Positions 16,665-24,354 of a DNA stretch of 64,000 nt are shown here, piece by piece. Under the pieces are notes generated by a model. It saw only the letters and a program-made list of their open reading frames with translations. It searched no databases and was not told where the DNA came from. The position numbers and the translations under genes are program-made. Origin of the DNA: CAYSSG01 sp964433635 (GTDB lineage Bacteria; Atribacterota; Phoenicimicrobiia; Phoenicimicrobiales; Stramentimicrobiaceae); contig CAYSSG010000002.1 of NCBI GenBank assembly GCA_964433635.1, positions 46,855-110,854 on the forward strand, in the 5' to 3' direction. The first letter of the stretch is position 1; every line of letters begins with the position of its first letter.

Positions 16665-18386
16665 ATGATTTCTAATGAGAAAAATGATAGCAAGGAAACA
16701 GTTAATTTTATCCAGGCAATTATTGACAGAGATCGGGAAAATAATAAGTATTGCGGACGGGTTCATCTCCGTTTTCCGCCGGAACCTAACGGTTATTTAC
16801 ATATTGGCCATGCTAAATCCATATGTCTTAATTTTGGCCTGGCGGAAAAAAATAATGGTCTATGCAATCTTCGCTTTGATGATACCAATCCATCAAAGGA
16901 AGATGTTGAATATATTGAATCCATCATCAGGGATGTCCGCTGGCTGGGATTTGACTGGGAAGATCGACTTTATTATGCTTCCGACTATTTTGAGAGAATG
17001 TACCAGGATGCCATATCACTCATAGGAGAGGGTAAGGCATATGTATGTGACTTAAGCCCGGAAGAAATCAGGGATTATCGCGGCACTTTCACAAAACCGG
17101 GGAAGGTCAGTCCTTATCGAAATCGTTCCGTGGAGGAGAATTTAAAGCTCTTCAGACAGATGAGGGAAGGGAAATACGAAGATGGTTCCCGTGTTTTAAG
17201 GGCTAAAATTGACATGAATTCCCCGAATTTAAACATGCGGGATCCTGTTCTTTATCGCATTGTCAAAAAGAATCATCATCGAACAGGTGACCAATGGTGC
17301 ATCTATCCGATGTATGATTATGCACACCCTCTGGAAGATTATTACGAAGGAATTACTCACTCCGTTTGTACGCTGGAATTTGAGGATCATCGACCTTTGT
17401 ATGACTGGATACTTGACAGCCTGCATTTCCAGGAAGTGCCACAGCAGATTGAGTTTGCCAGGTTGAACCTGAGCAATACGGTCATGAGTAAGAGGAAGTT
17501 GCGTAAGTTAGTGGAAGACGGTTATGTAGCCGGATGGGATGATCCACGTTTGCCAACCATCTCAGGTTTGCGTCGAAGAGGATATACGCCACAGGCAATC
17601 AGAAATTTTTGTGATAGAATTGGCGTTGCAAAGACAAACAGTATCGTGGATATTCGTTTTCTGGAGCATTGCATCAGAGAGGACTTGAATAAAAATGCAC
17701 CAAGGGTCATGGCAGTATTGGATCCATTAAAATTAGTCATCGATAATTATCCGGAAGATCTGGTAGAAGAGATTGATAGTGAGAATAATCCCGAGGATGC
17801 ATCTGCCGGGAGTCGCAAAATACCTTTTTCCAGGAACTTATTCATTGAACGAGAAGATTTTCATGAAAATCCCCCGAAAAAGTATTTTCGTCTGGTACCG
17901 GGCGGAGAAGTAAGATTAAAAAATGCTTATATCGTGAGATGTAAAGATTATATCAGAGATGAAAAAACTGCTGAAATCAAGGAAGTCCATTGCATTTATG
18001 ATGCGGATTCCAGAAGCGGACTGCCAGGATCTCAACGGAAAGTAAAGGGTACCTTGCATTGGATTTCTGCCCAACATGCTCTGCCTGCTGAGGTTCGATT
18101 ATATGATGATCTTCTGTTGGATGAAAAGCAAGGCGAATCTGAAGATGAGAAAGATGATTTTACAGATCTTCTGAATCCAAAATCCCTGGAAATATTATCT
18201 GATTGCCTGGTAGAACCAGGTCTGGCTGATTCCACTATTGGAAATAGATATCAATTTATGCGCAAAGGATATTTCTGTGTGGATTCTGATTCAAAGAGTT
18301 GCAAACTTGTTTTTAACCGCATTGTATCCTTAAGGGATACTTGGGAAAAGATACTAAAAATTCACTCCAATAGCGGTGATCAATAA
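16665..18386 (+). CDS. glnS: Glutaminyl-tRNA synthetase
   Basis: A class I synthetase charging tRNA-Gln directly, 573 residues from the chosen ATG (E. coli 554). The HIGH signature is in RFPPEPNGYLHIGHAKSICL (about residues 37-56). LRFDDTNPSKEDVEYIESI, YPMYDYAHPLEDYYEGITHS and LEFEDHRPLYDWIL are GlnRS hallmarks. The KMSKS equivalent is VMSKRKLRKLV (about 272). The two C-terminal anticodon-binding barrels are present, with GGEVRLKNAYIVRC and GTLHWISAQHALPAEVRLYD. The frame is open for 39 more codons upstream, but ATG 16665 matches the usual N-terminus and has AGGA close by. Direct GlnRS is typical of Gammaproteobacteria and scattered anaerobes, usually by transfer. Confidence 0.94.
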   Translation: MISNEKNDSKETVNFIQAIIDRDRENNKYCGRVHLRFPPEPNGYLHIGHAKSICLNFGLAEKNNGLCNLRFDDTNPSKEDVEYIESIIRDVRWLGFDWEDRLYYASDYFERMYQDAISLIGEGKAYVCDLSPEEIRDYRGTFTKPGKVSPYRNRSVEENLKLFRQMREGKYEDGSRVLRAKIDMNSPNLNMRDPVLYRIVKKNHHRTGDQWCIYPMYDYAHPLEDYYEGITHSVCTLEFEDHRPLYDWILDSLHFQEVPQQIEFARLNLSNTVMSKRKLRKLVEDGYVAGWDDPRLPTISGLRRRGYTPQAIRNFCDRIGVAKTNSIVDIRFLEHCIREDLNKNAPRVMAVLDPLKLVIDNYPEDLVEEIDSENNPEDASAGSRKIPFSRNLFIEREDFHENPPKKYFRLVPGGEVRLKNAYIVRCKDYIRDEKTAEIKEVHCIYDADSRSGLPGSQRKVKGTLHWISAQHALPAEVRLYDDLLLDEKQGESEDEKDDFTDLLNPKSLEILSDCLVEPGLADSTIGNRYQFMRKGYFCVDSDSKSCKLVFNRIVSLRDTWEKILKIHSNSGDQ

Positions 18387-18419
18387 GTTGGTTGTGATGG
18401 GTCATTTTAAGGTTAACTT

Positions 18420-19574
18420 ATGAGAATTGCTTTTTTTACTAATTGTTACAAACCATTAGTTAATGGTGTAGTCAGCAGTATCGTATCATTAAAGGATGCC
18501 TTTGAAAGAAAGGGGAATCAAACCTATATCTTTGCACCCCGGGTCACAGGTTATAACGACGGGGAAGAGAAAGTATTTCGTTACAGGTCTGTTAATTTAA
18601 CCAGTAAGGTAAATTATCCCATTGCTATTCCGCTTTCAATAAGAGCCAGTAGAGTGATTAATGAATTTAAGCCGGATGTTGTACACATCCACCATCCATT
18701 TGTTCTTAGTATGCCAGCTATTATGTACGGTTCGAGATTAAGGATTCCAAAGATATTGACCATTCATACACAATATGAACGTTATTCCTATTATGTGTCC
18801 CCCATTCCTAAAATGATTACCCATGAGGCAATCAGAAAAATCATCTTTAACCTTGCTGACAAAGTCGATATGATTACTACCCCATCCCAATCCATGAAAG
18901 AACTTATTGCCGGCTATAAAATAAAAAAAGAAATCATGGTTATTCCTAATGCCATCAATTTAAATATTTTCAAAGAAAAAGATGATAAGCAATGCAGAAT
19001 CCTTAAAGAACAGCTAAACCTTGCAGAAGATGATGTTGTCATTCTCTATGTAGGAAGAATATCCTTTGAGAAGAATATTGATAAAATTATTCAATCATTA
19101 GCAATCGTTCGGGAAAAAAGCCGGCAAAGAGTCAAGCTGCTATTGGTTGGAGATGGAACAGCCATGAAGCAGATGAAAAGTTTAGTAAAATCTTTAAATC
19201 TGGAAGAGCTGGTAAGATTTGTCGGATCAGTTAATAATGATATGGTTAAATATTATTACCAGATATCGGACATCTTTGCTTTTACATCTACTTCTGAAAC
19301 TTTTGGTATGGTTATTATCGAAGCCCTTGCTTCCGGCCTCCCTGTCCTTGCGATAAAAGCTCCGGGAGTTGTTGATATTGTCACAGACGGAGTTGATGCG
19401 ATGTTAGCAGAGGATGATGTAACTCAGTTTGCAGACCGGATGGCTATTTTAATCAGTAATCAAGAATTAAGACAGAAGCTTTCAACAGGTGCTGCAGTGA
19501 CTGCCAGGCGTTATAGTATTGATACCGTTTCTGAAGAGATGCTTTACCTCTATCAAACGCTTATTTCCCGATAA
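18420..19574 (+). CDS. Glycosyltransferase family 4
   Basis: This 384-residue GT-B fold enzyme starts with MRIAFFTNCYKPLVNGVVSS and continues with KPDVVHIHHPFVLSMPA, like diacylglycerol glucosyltransferases and phosphatidylinositol mannosyltransferases. The C-terminal nucleotide-sugar domain shows LYVGRISFEKNIDKIIQSL, FVGSVNNDMVKYYYQISDIF and the E-x7-E motif in SETFGMVIIEALASGLPVLA. A lipid-linked acceptor (glycolipid synthesis) is plausible from the resemblance but not proven. It starts 33 bases after glnS and may share its transcript. The ATG has a weak AAGG at short spacing. Confidence 0.87.
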   Translation: MRIAFFTNCYKPLVNGVVSSIVSLKDAFERKGNQTYIFAPRVTGYNDGEEKVFRYRSVNLTSKVNYPIAIPLSIRASRVINEFKPDVVHIHHPFVLSMPAIMYGSRLRIPKILTIHTQYERYSYYVSPIPKMITHEAIRKIIFNLADKVDMITTPSQSMKELIAGYKIKKEIMVIPNAINLNIFKEKDDKQCRILKEQLNLAEDDVVILYVGRISFEKNIDKIIQSLAIVREKSRQRVKLLLVGDGTAMKQMKSLVKSLNLEELVRFVGSVNNDMVKYYYQISDIFAFTSTSETFGMVIIEALASGLPVLAIKAPGVVDIVTDGVDAMLAEDDVTQFADRMAILISNQELRQKLSTGAAVTARRYSIDTVSEEMLYLYQTLISR

Positions 19575-19694
19575 TCAAAATTTCCCATACCCTCTCCTTC
19601 TGTAATAAAAACTTATTTCAAACCAGGTATCTTTCCATACTGATTATGAAATGTTTATCCTATGTTATAATGAATAAAAAAGGAAGTGAAGCAT

Positions 19695-20822
19695 ATGAAC
19701 CAGACAACAGTTCATAATCAATTTGATCAACAGGTTAAAACGAAACAATTAAATACCCTTTTTGGTGTATCAATCATTTCTGTTTTGATTATTTTGTTGA
19801 TAGTGATATACCCTATGCCAGCCTTTAGCCAGCAGAATGAGGAGAAAGCAACCTTTGCCGGGGGTTGTTTCTGGTGTTTGGAAGCTGCATTTGAAGAAGT
19901 AGAGGGAGTTTTAGAAGCCATTTCCGGTTATACAGGAGGAGATACTCCAAATCCAACCTATGAAGAGGTTTCAACTGGAAAAACAGGTCATTATGAAGCA
20001 GTAGAAGTGCTGTTTGATCCTGCAAGTGTCACTTATGAAGAGCTTCTTGATATATTCTGGAAAAATATTAATCCGACTGATCCTGGAGGTCAATTTGCAG
20101 ATAGGGGCAGTCAATATTATACAGCAATCTTCTATCATAATAATGAACAAAGAATCCTGGCTGAAAAATCAAAAGAGGAATTGCAGAATTCAGGAATGTT
20201 CCAGGTTGAGATTGTAACGAAAATTTTAACTGCCACCGAATTTTATCCTGCAGAGGAATACCACCAGGATTACTATAGAAAAAATCTCATGGCCTATGAA
20301 TGGTACCATACAGGCTCCGGAAGAGCCGATTATATTGAACAAAAATGGGGAGGGGAGAATATGGAGAAATTATGGAGCGAGGATTTTGTTAAACCATCAG
20401 ATAAAGAACTGAAGGAGAAGTTAACACCTTTACAATATCATGTTACTCAGGAAAATGGTACGGAGAGCCCTTTTCAAAATGAATACTGGGACAATAAGAA
20501 GGAAGGAATTTATGTGGATATTGTTTCCGGAGAACCTCTTTTCAACTCCCTGGATAAGTTTGATTCCGGAACCGGATGGCCGAGTTTCACTAAACCACTT
20601 GAGGAAGGAAATATTATTGAAAAAGAAGATAAAAGTTTTATGATGATCAGGACAGAAGTGAGAAGTAAATATGCTGACTCACATCTTGGACACCTTTTTA
20701 AGGATGGTCCTGAACCGACCGGTCTGCGCTACTGTATTAATTCAGCAGCCTTGAGATTTATTCCCAAAGAAGATCTGGAAAAGGAAGGATATGGGAAATA
20801 TCTGAATCTTTTCACGAAGTAG
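19695..20822 (+). CDS. msrAB: Membrane-anchored or secreted methionine sulfoxide reductase MsrA-MsrB fusion
   Basis: A 375-residue fusion repairs both stereoisomers of oxidised methionine. An N-terminal hydrophobic stretch (about residues 22-40, ending MPAFSQ) acts as signal peptide or anchor, placing it outside the cytoplasm. MsrA follows with the nucleophile in AGGCFWCLEAAF (Cys58) and QYYTAIFYHNNEQ. MsrB starts near residue 235 (LTPLQYHVTQ), has SGTGWPSFTKPL and ends with its catalytic Cys in GLRYCINSAALRF. The CxxC zinc pairs of zinc-type MsrB are missing, so it is the non-zinc form. ATG 19695 fits the AGGAAGTG site better than the GTG three codons before. A terminator follows. Confidence 0.92.
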   Translation: MNQTTVHNQFDQQVKTKQLNTLFGVSIISVLIILLIVIYPMPAFSQQNEEKATFAGGCFWCLEAAFEEVEGVLEAISGYTGGDTPNPTYEEVSTGKTGHYEAVEVLFDPASVTYEELLDIFWKNINPTDPGGQFADRGSQYYTAIFYHNNEQRILAEKSKEELQNSGMFQVEIVTKILTATEFYPAEEYHQDYYRKNLMAYEWYHTGSGRADYIEQKWGGENMEKLWSEDFVKPSDKELKEKLTPLQYHVTQENGTESPFQNEYWDNKKEGIYVDIVSGEPLFNSLDKFDSGTGWPSFTKPLEEGNIIEKEDKSFMMIRTEVRSKYADSHLGHLFKDGPEPTGLRYCINSAALRFIPKEDLEKEGYGKYLNLFTK

Positions 20823-20859
20823 AATGACAAGAAATCACCAATAACGGTATACTGATGAT

Positions 20860-20910
20860 CCTGGATTCATGCTACGAAAATTTTCTTGGCATGGATCCAA
20901 GTTTTTTTTA
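20860..20910 (+). terminator. Rho-independent terminator after msrAB
   Basis: A 13-bp stem (20860-20872 with 20889-20901; one mismatch, one G-T pair) is followed directly by eight T residues (20902-20909). It lies 38 bases after the msrAB stop. Confidence 0.75.
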
Positions 20911-21066
20911 ATTCAGCGTATTGTCACCAGATTACAGCAGGGCTACCACAGAATCTGCTACAAAATTTCTTCTATCCTAGATTTAATTCAGCCGAATAGT
21001 GATTTCATGTTGATCAGGTAAATATAATTTGTATCAACTTAGATGTAAATTAGTTGAAAAATATAT
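20911..21066. other. Spacer between the msrAB terminator and the yerC-like promoter
   Basis: No gene or RNA element recognised. Together with the flanking terminator and promoter it makes up the 388-base gap between the two genes. Confidence 0.4.
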
Positions 21067-21095
21067 TTGACAAATTTGTTTAAGGAAGCTATAGT
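21067..21095 (+). promoter_or_regulatory. Strong sigma-70-type promoter for the TrpR-like/amino-acid transport operon
   Basis: A perfect TTGACA (21067-21072) is spaced 17 bases from TATAGT (21090-21095). Transcription would begin near 21102, leaving a leader of about 110 bases. Confidence 0.8.
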
Positions 21096-21098
21096 TAG

Positions 21099-21126
21099 TT
21101 AAATTATTAAACAATTAATAATTTAA
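21099..21126. promoter_or_regulatory. Perfect 12-bp inverted repeat at the predicted transcription start, candidate operator
   Basis: TTAAATTATTAA (21099-21110) and TTAATAATTTAA (21115-21126) are exact reverse complements around ACAA. The position, from just after the -10 through the predicted start point, is ideal for repression. The TrpR-like protein encoded immediately downstream is the obvious candidate binder. Confidence 0.6.
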
Positions 21127-21210
21127 TGATATAAAGAATTACGATCCTTTTAACTTTAAAGAGTTTTTCTGACAGTCTTATTCATCTTTATAAGAACGGG
21201 AGGAAAAGCC

Positions 21211-21510
21211 ATGGATTATAATCCGCGCTGGAGGAATGAAATAACTGACCAGCTATTTGAGGCTATTCTATTGTTAGAAGATGTCGAAGAGTGCTATCGG
21301 TTTTTTGATGACCTGGCAACCATTAGTGAGATCAAAGAATTCAGCCAGCGACTGGAAGTTGCCCGAATGCTCAGTGAAGGTTTTATCTATGAGGGTATTG
21401 TAAAAAAAACCGGTGCCAGTTCTGCTACCGTAAGCCGGGTGAAAAAATGCCTGAATTACGGTGCTGACGGGTATAAAACTATTTTACAAAAATTAAAGAA
21501 AAATAAATAA
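21211..21510 (+). CDS. YerC/YecD-type TrpR-like DNA-binding regulator
   Basis: This 99-residue all-helical protein belongs to the TrpR-like YerC/YecD family. The core is FDDLATISEIKEFSQRLEVA followed by a helix-turn-helix, EGIVKKTGASSATVSRVKKCLNYG, matching the family's recognition helix S-x-A-T-V-S-R-V. It is preceded by GGGAGGA and followed 17 bases later by an amino-acid binding protein gene, which suggests control of amino-acid uptake. Whether it senses an aromatic amino acid as TrpR does cannot be read from sequence. Confidence 0.88.
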   Translation: MDYNPRWRNEITDQLFEAILLLEDVEECYRFFDDLATISEIKEFSQRLEVARMLSEGFIYEGIVKKTGASSATVSRVKKCLNYGADGYKTILQKLKKNK

Positions 21511-21527
21511 AATCAGGAGAAGTTTTG

Positions 21528-22301
21528 ATGAATAAAAACAGACTTAGTATTACAATGGTTTTGTGTTTGGTCATTTTCTTTGTGGTATTTGGTTTAACTG
21601 GTCTGACTGCAGAAAAAAAATCTTTTATCAATGGCATTGATGCCGATTACCCGCCACATGCCTATGTGGATGAAAAGGGGAATCCGGCTGGTTTCGATGT
21701 GGAAGCATTGAATTGGATTGCTGAAGAGATGGGTTTTGAAGTGACTCATCAACCGACTGCCTGGGATGGCATTGTGTCCAGTCTCTTAGCTAAAAAGATT
21801 GATATGGTATTTTCAGGAATGAGTATTACGGAAGAGAGAAAAGAAAAAGTTCATTTTTCAATTCCCTATTGGTCAATAGATCAGGCAATCTGCGTTCCAG
21901 TGGATTCGGACTTAAATGCCATTGCTGTATTTATGGGGGATTATTTAATTGGAACACAGCGTGGCTGTACAGCAGCCATGTGGATAGAAGATAACTTAAT
22001 TCAACCTGGTTTATTCTCCAAAGATAGACTGAAACTGTATGATGGATTTTCTTTAGCAGTTCAGGATTTACTGAATAAAAGAATTGACGCTGCAATGATG
22101 GATGATGTGATGGTAGAAGATGCCATACGTAAAGGAATGGCTATTAAAATTGTAGGAATGATTAAAACAGGGGAAGAGTATGGGGTTGCAGTAAGGAAAG
22201 AAGATACTGAGCTGCTGGGATTAATTAATGAAGGAATTAAACGGATTATACAATCTTCAAAATGGGATGAATTAAAGGCTAAATATTTTCAAGCTGAATA
22301 G
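21528..22301 (+). CDS. Polar amino-acid ABC transporter substrate-binding protein
   Basis: A 257-residue periplasmic binding protein (SBP_bac_3 fold). The signal peptide occupies about residues 1-27 and lacks a lipobox Cys. The mature start GIDADYPPHAYVDEKGNPAGFDVEAL is typical, as are WDGIVSSLLAKKIDMVFSGMSITEERKEKVHFS, IGTQRGCTAAMWIE and GEEYGVAVRKEDTELLGLINEGI. ATG 21528 has AGGAG nine bases upstream and is preferred to the adjacent TTG. It is separated from the permease by a strong hairpin. Confidence 0.92.
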   Translation: MNKNRLSITMVLCLVIFFVVFGLTGLTAEKKSFINGIDADYPPHAYVDEKGNPAGFDVEALNWIAEEMGFEVTHQPTAWDGIVSSLLAKKIDMVFSGMSITEERKEKVHFSIPYWSIDQAICVPVDSDLNAIAVFMGDYLIGTQRGCTAAMWIEDNLIQPGLFSKDRLKLYDGFSLAVQDLLNKRIDAAMMDDVMVEDAIRKGMAIKIVGMIKTGEEYGVAVRKEDTELLGLINEGIKRIIQSSKWDELKAKYFQAE

Positions 22302-22353
22302 ATTGGTCTAAAAATATTTTTCCTGGCAATTTGTAAAACTGAAGAAGGTCAAG

Positions 22354-22384
22354 GGGGATATAAACGATTGACGTTTATATCCCC
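22354..22384 (+). terminator. Perfect 13-bp hairpin between binding protein and permease, possible attenuator
   Basis: GGGGATATAAACG (22354-22366) pairs perfectly with CGTTTATATCCCC (22372-22384) around a 5-base loop. The following AATTTAATG has only a weak T content, so partial termination or mRNA stabilisation is more likely than full termination. The effect would be more binding protein than permease. Confidence 0.6.
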
Positions 22385-22448
22385 AATTTAATGTTAAATT
22401 TCAATATTTGTACATTTATTGATTTCTAAGGTTTGGTTCATTTCGATT

Positions 22449-23120
22449 ATGGAAAAATTTATTGTTGTCTATCAGGCACCTCCCTTTTTACTGCGTGGAA
22501 TTATAACAACAATGGGCTTAGTGCGGAGTGCCCTGATATCAGGGTTTATGATAGGAGTTCCTTTATCAGTAGAGCAGGTTTATGGTTCCCCTTGTGTGAG
22601 AAGGCTGATTGGAATTGATGTCTGGTTTTTCAGAGGCCTGCCAATATTGGTATTGTTATTTCTTTTTTATTATGGTCTCTTTACGATGATCGGATTAAAC
22701 CTGTCTACTTCTATAGCCGCAGTACTGGTACTGGGTTTACGCAGCTCTGCTTATCAATCACAAATTTTCAGAGGAAGCATCCAGTCTCTGGGTGAGGGAC
22801 AGATGCTGGCAGCCCAAGCCCTGGGAATGAGCAGGTTGAGTGCTGTTTTAAATATCGTTCTTCCCCAGGCGCTGCGAAGGGCAATTCCAGGTTGTTCTAA
22901 TGAAATGATTTATTTGATTAAATATTCTTCCCTTGCTTTTATGGTGACCTGTATTGAATTGACCGGAGCGGGTAAAATTGTTGCTTCCCGCTATTTTACC
23001 TACACTGAAGTATTTCTGGTCATTGGCATCATTTATTTGCTCGTGGTTTCTTTAGCTACAAAGCTTTTAAACTTGCTGGAGGTTAACATGGCCTTTCCCG
23101 GATGGGGAGTAAGAAAATAA
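22449..23120 (+). CDS. Amino-acid ABC transporter permease
   Basis: This His/Glu/Gln/Arg-type inner membrane permease has about 223 residues and five membrane segments. It shows PFLLRGIITTMGLVRSALISG, IDVWFFRGLPILVLLFLFYYG, and the EAA-type loop LGEGQMLAAQALGMSRLSAVLNIVLPQALRRAIPG that contacts the ATPase. The start is uncertain: ATG 22449 fits the family length, while an in-frame TTG lies at 22419; neither has a good ribosome site. No ATP-binding subunit gene is adjacent; the next gene is an aminotransferase overlapping the stop codon. Confidence 0.88.
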   Translation: MEKFIVVYQAPPFLLRGIITTMGLVRSALISGFMIGVPLSVEQVYGSPCVRRLIGIDVWFFRGLPILVLLFLFYYGLFTMIGLNLSTSIAAVLVLGLRSSAYQSQIFRGSIQSLGEGQMLAAQALGMSRLSAVLNIVLPQALRRAIPGCSNEMIYLIKYSSLAFMVTCIELTGAGKIVASRYFTYTEVFLVIGIIYLLVVSLATKLLNLLEVNMAFPGWGVRK

Positions 23121-24154
23121 TGAAAGAAATGGAAGGTATTCAAAGACCAATTTCTCTGGAACACTCCAGTTTAAAGTATCCTTTTCCCGATGAACTATTG
23201 TGTGAATTGTCAAAAGAATTAGGCGGCATGAACGATTATCCCAGCGGAGGGGATTATCACAGACTTTCTGCTGCATTGGCAGAATATGTGGGTGTATCTC
23301 CTGATAATATCTTACCTGCCAATGGTTCTGATGAAGTCATTGAAGCCACCACCAGAGCTTTCGGTTCCGGATTAATATTGATCCCTGTTCCAACATTTTC
23401 TCAATACGAGGTAAGTGCTGATCGCAGTCAATTTATAAAAAAACTGATTCCTTCTCTGAAGGATCAACATTATCAATTGAATTATAATTCTGATGATTTA
23501 AAGAAGGCTACCCTGGTTTGGATATGTAATCCCAATAATCCTACCGGTAATGCTATTTCCAGAGAAGACATTCAAGATGTATTGACCGCTACGTCGGGAA
23601 TGGTAGCAGTTGATGAATGCAATTATGAATATCTTGGTGAGTCAGTCGTTGATTTAGTTGGTCAATACCCTAATCTTGTGATATCCCGCAGTTTTTCCAA
23701 GAATTTTGGTCTGGCAGGGTTTCGTCTTGGGTTTGCAGTTTCTTCACAGGAGAACATTCATAGGATTGCCCGGTATTGTCAGCATTTTAGGGTCAATCGG
23801 ATGGCTGAAATTGCAGGAATCCGGATTTTGAAGTATATAGATTACTACAAGGATATCTGGCAGGAAGTAGCTGGGGTAAGAGAACGATTTGTCAGCGGGC
23901 TTCATCAACTGAATATTAAGACCTTTCCTTCACGTACCAATTTTTTGCTGGTTGATTTTGAAACCAGGGAGAACACAGAAAGAGCATGGAAATATTTGAG
24001 GGAAAAAGATGTTTATACTTTTGCAGCATGGGGAGAAGAATTTACCGGACTGGATGATCATTATATTCGCTTTACCATCGGTACCCAGCAGGAAATGAAT
24101 TATGTTTTAAGTTTATTATCCCGTTTTCTAGTCAGAAAAAATAAAGACTGTTAA
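23120..24154 (+). CDS. PLP-dependent aminotransferase class I/II, histidinol-phosphate aminotransferase-like
   Basis: A fold-type I aminotransferase of 344 residues, HisC-like. Motifs are LPANGSDEVIEATTRAFG (cofactor phosphate region), WICNPNNPTGNAIS, AVDECNYEYLG (Asp on the pyridine nitrogen) and SRSFSKNFGLAGFRLGFAV with the PLP Lys at about residue 193. ATG 23120 overlaps the permease stop (TAATG), with GGGGAG ten bases upstream. Its coupling to an amino-acid transporter suggests transamination of the imported compound rather than histidine synthesis; no other his genes are near. Confidence 0.88.
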   Translation: MKEMEGIQRPISLEHSSLKYPFPDELLCELSKELGGMNDYPSGGDYHRLSAALAEYVGVSPDNILPANGSDEVIEATTRAFGSGLILIPVPTFSQYEVSADRSQFIKKLIPSLKDQHYQLNYNSDDLKKATLVWICNPNNPTGNAISREDIQDVLTATSGMVAVDECNYEYLGESVVDLVGQYPNLVISRSFSKNFGLAGFRLGFAVSSQENIHRIARYCQHFRVNRMAEIAGIRILKYIDYYKDIWQEVAGVRERFVSGLHQLNIKTFPSRTNFLLVDFETRENTERAWKYLREKDVYTFAAWGEEFTGLDDHYIRFTIGTQQEMNYVLSLLSRFLVRKNKDC

Positions 24155-24354
24155 CTTCCAAACCTGATTCTATCACATTCAATTCATCCCTTGTTTACAT
24201 TTTGGTCAAAAAAATATTCACTGTTAAAAATTCCCCATTGATGGTTATAATAAGTATATTGAGAGATTCAACAGGTTTAGCAGAAAAAAATTTTTCTTTA
24301 TCGTTAACTGCATGATCAGTTTTAAAATAATTATGTTGGTAACAGGTATATGTC

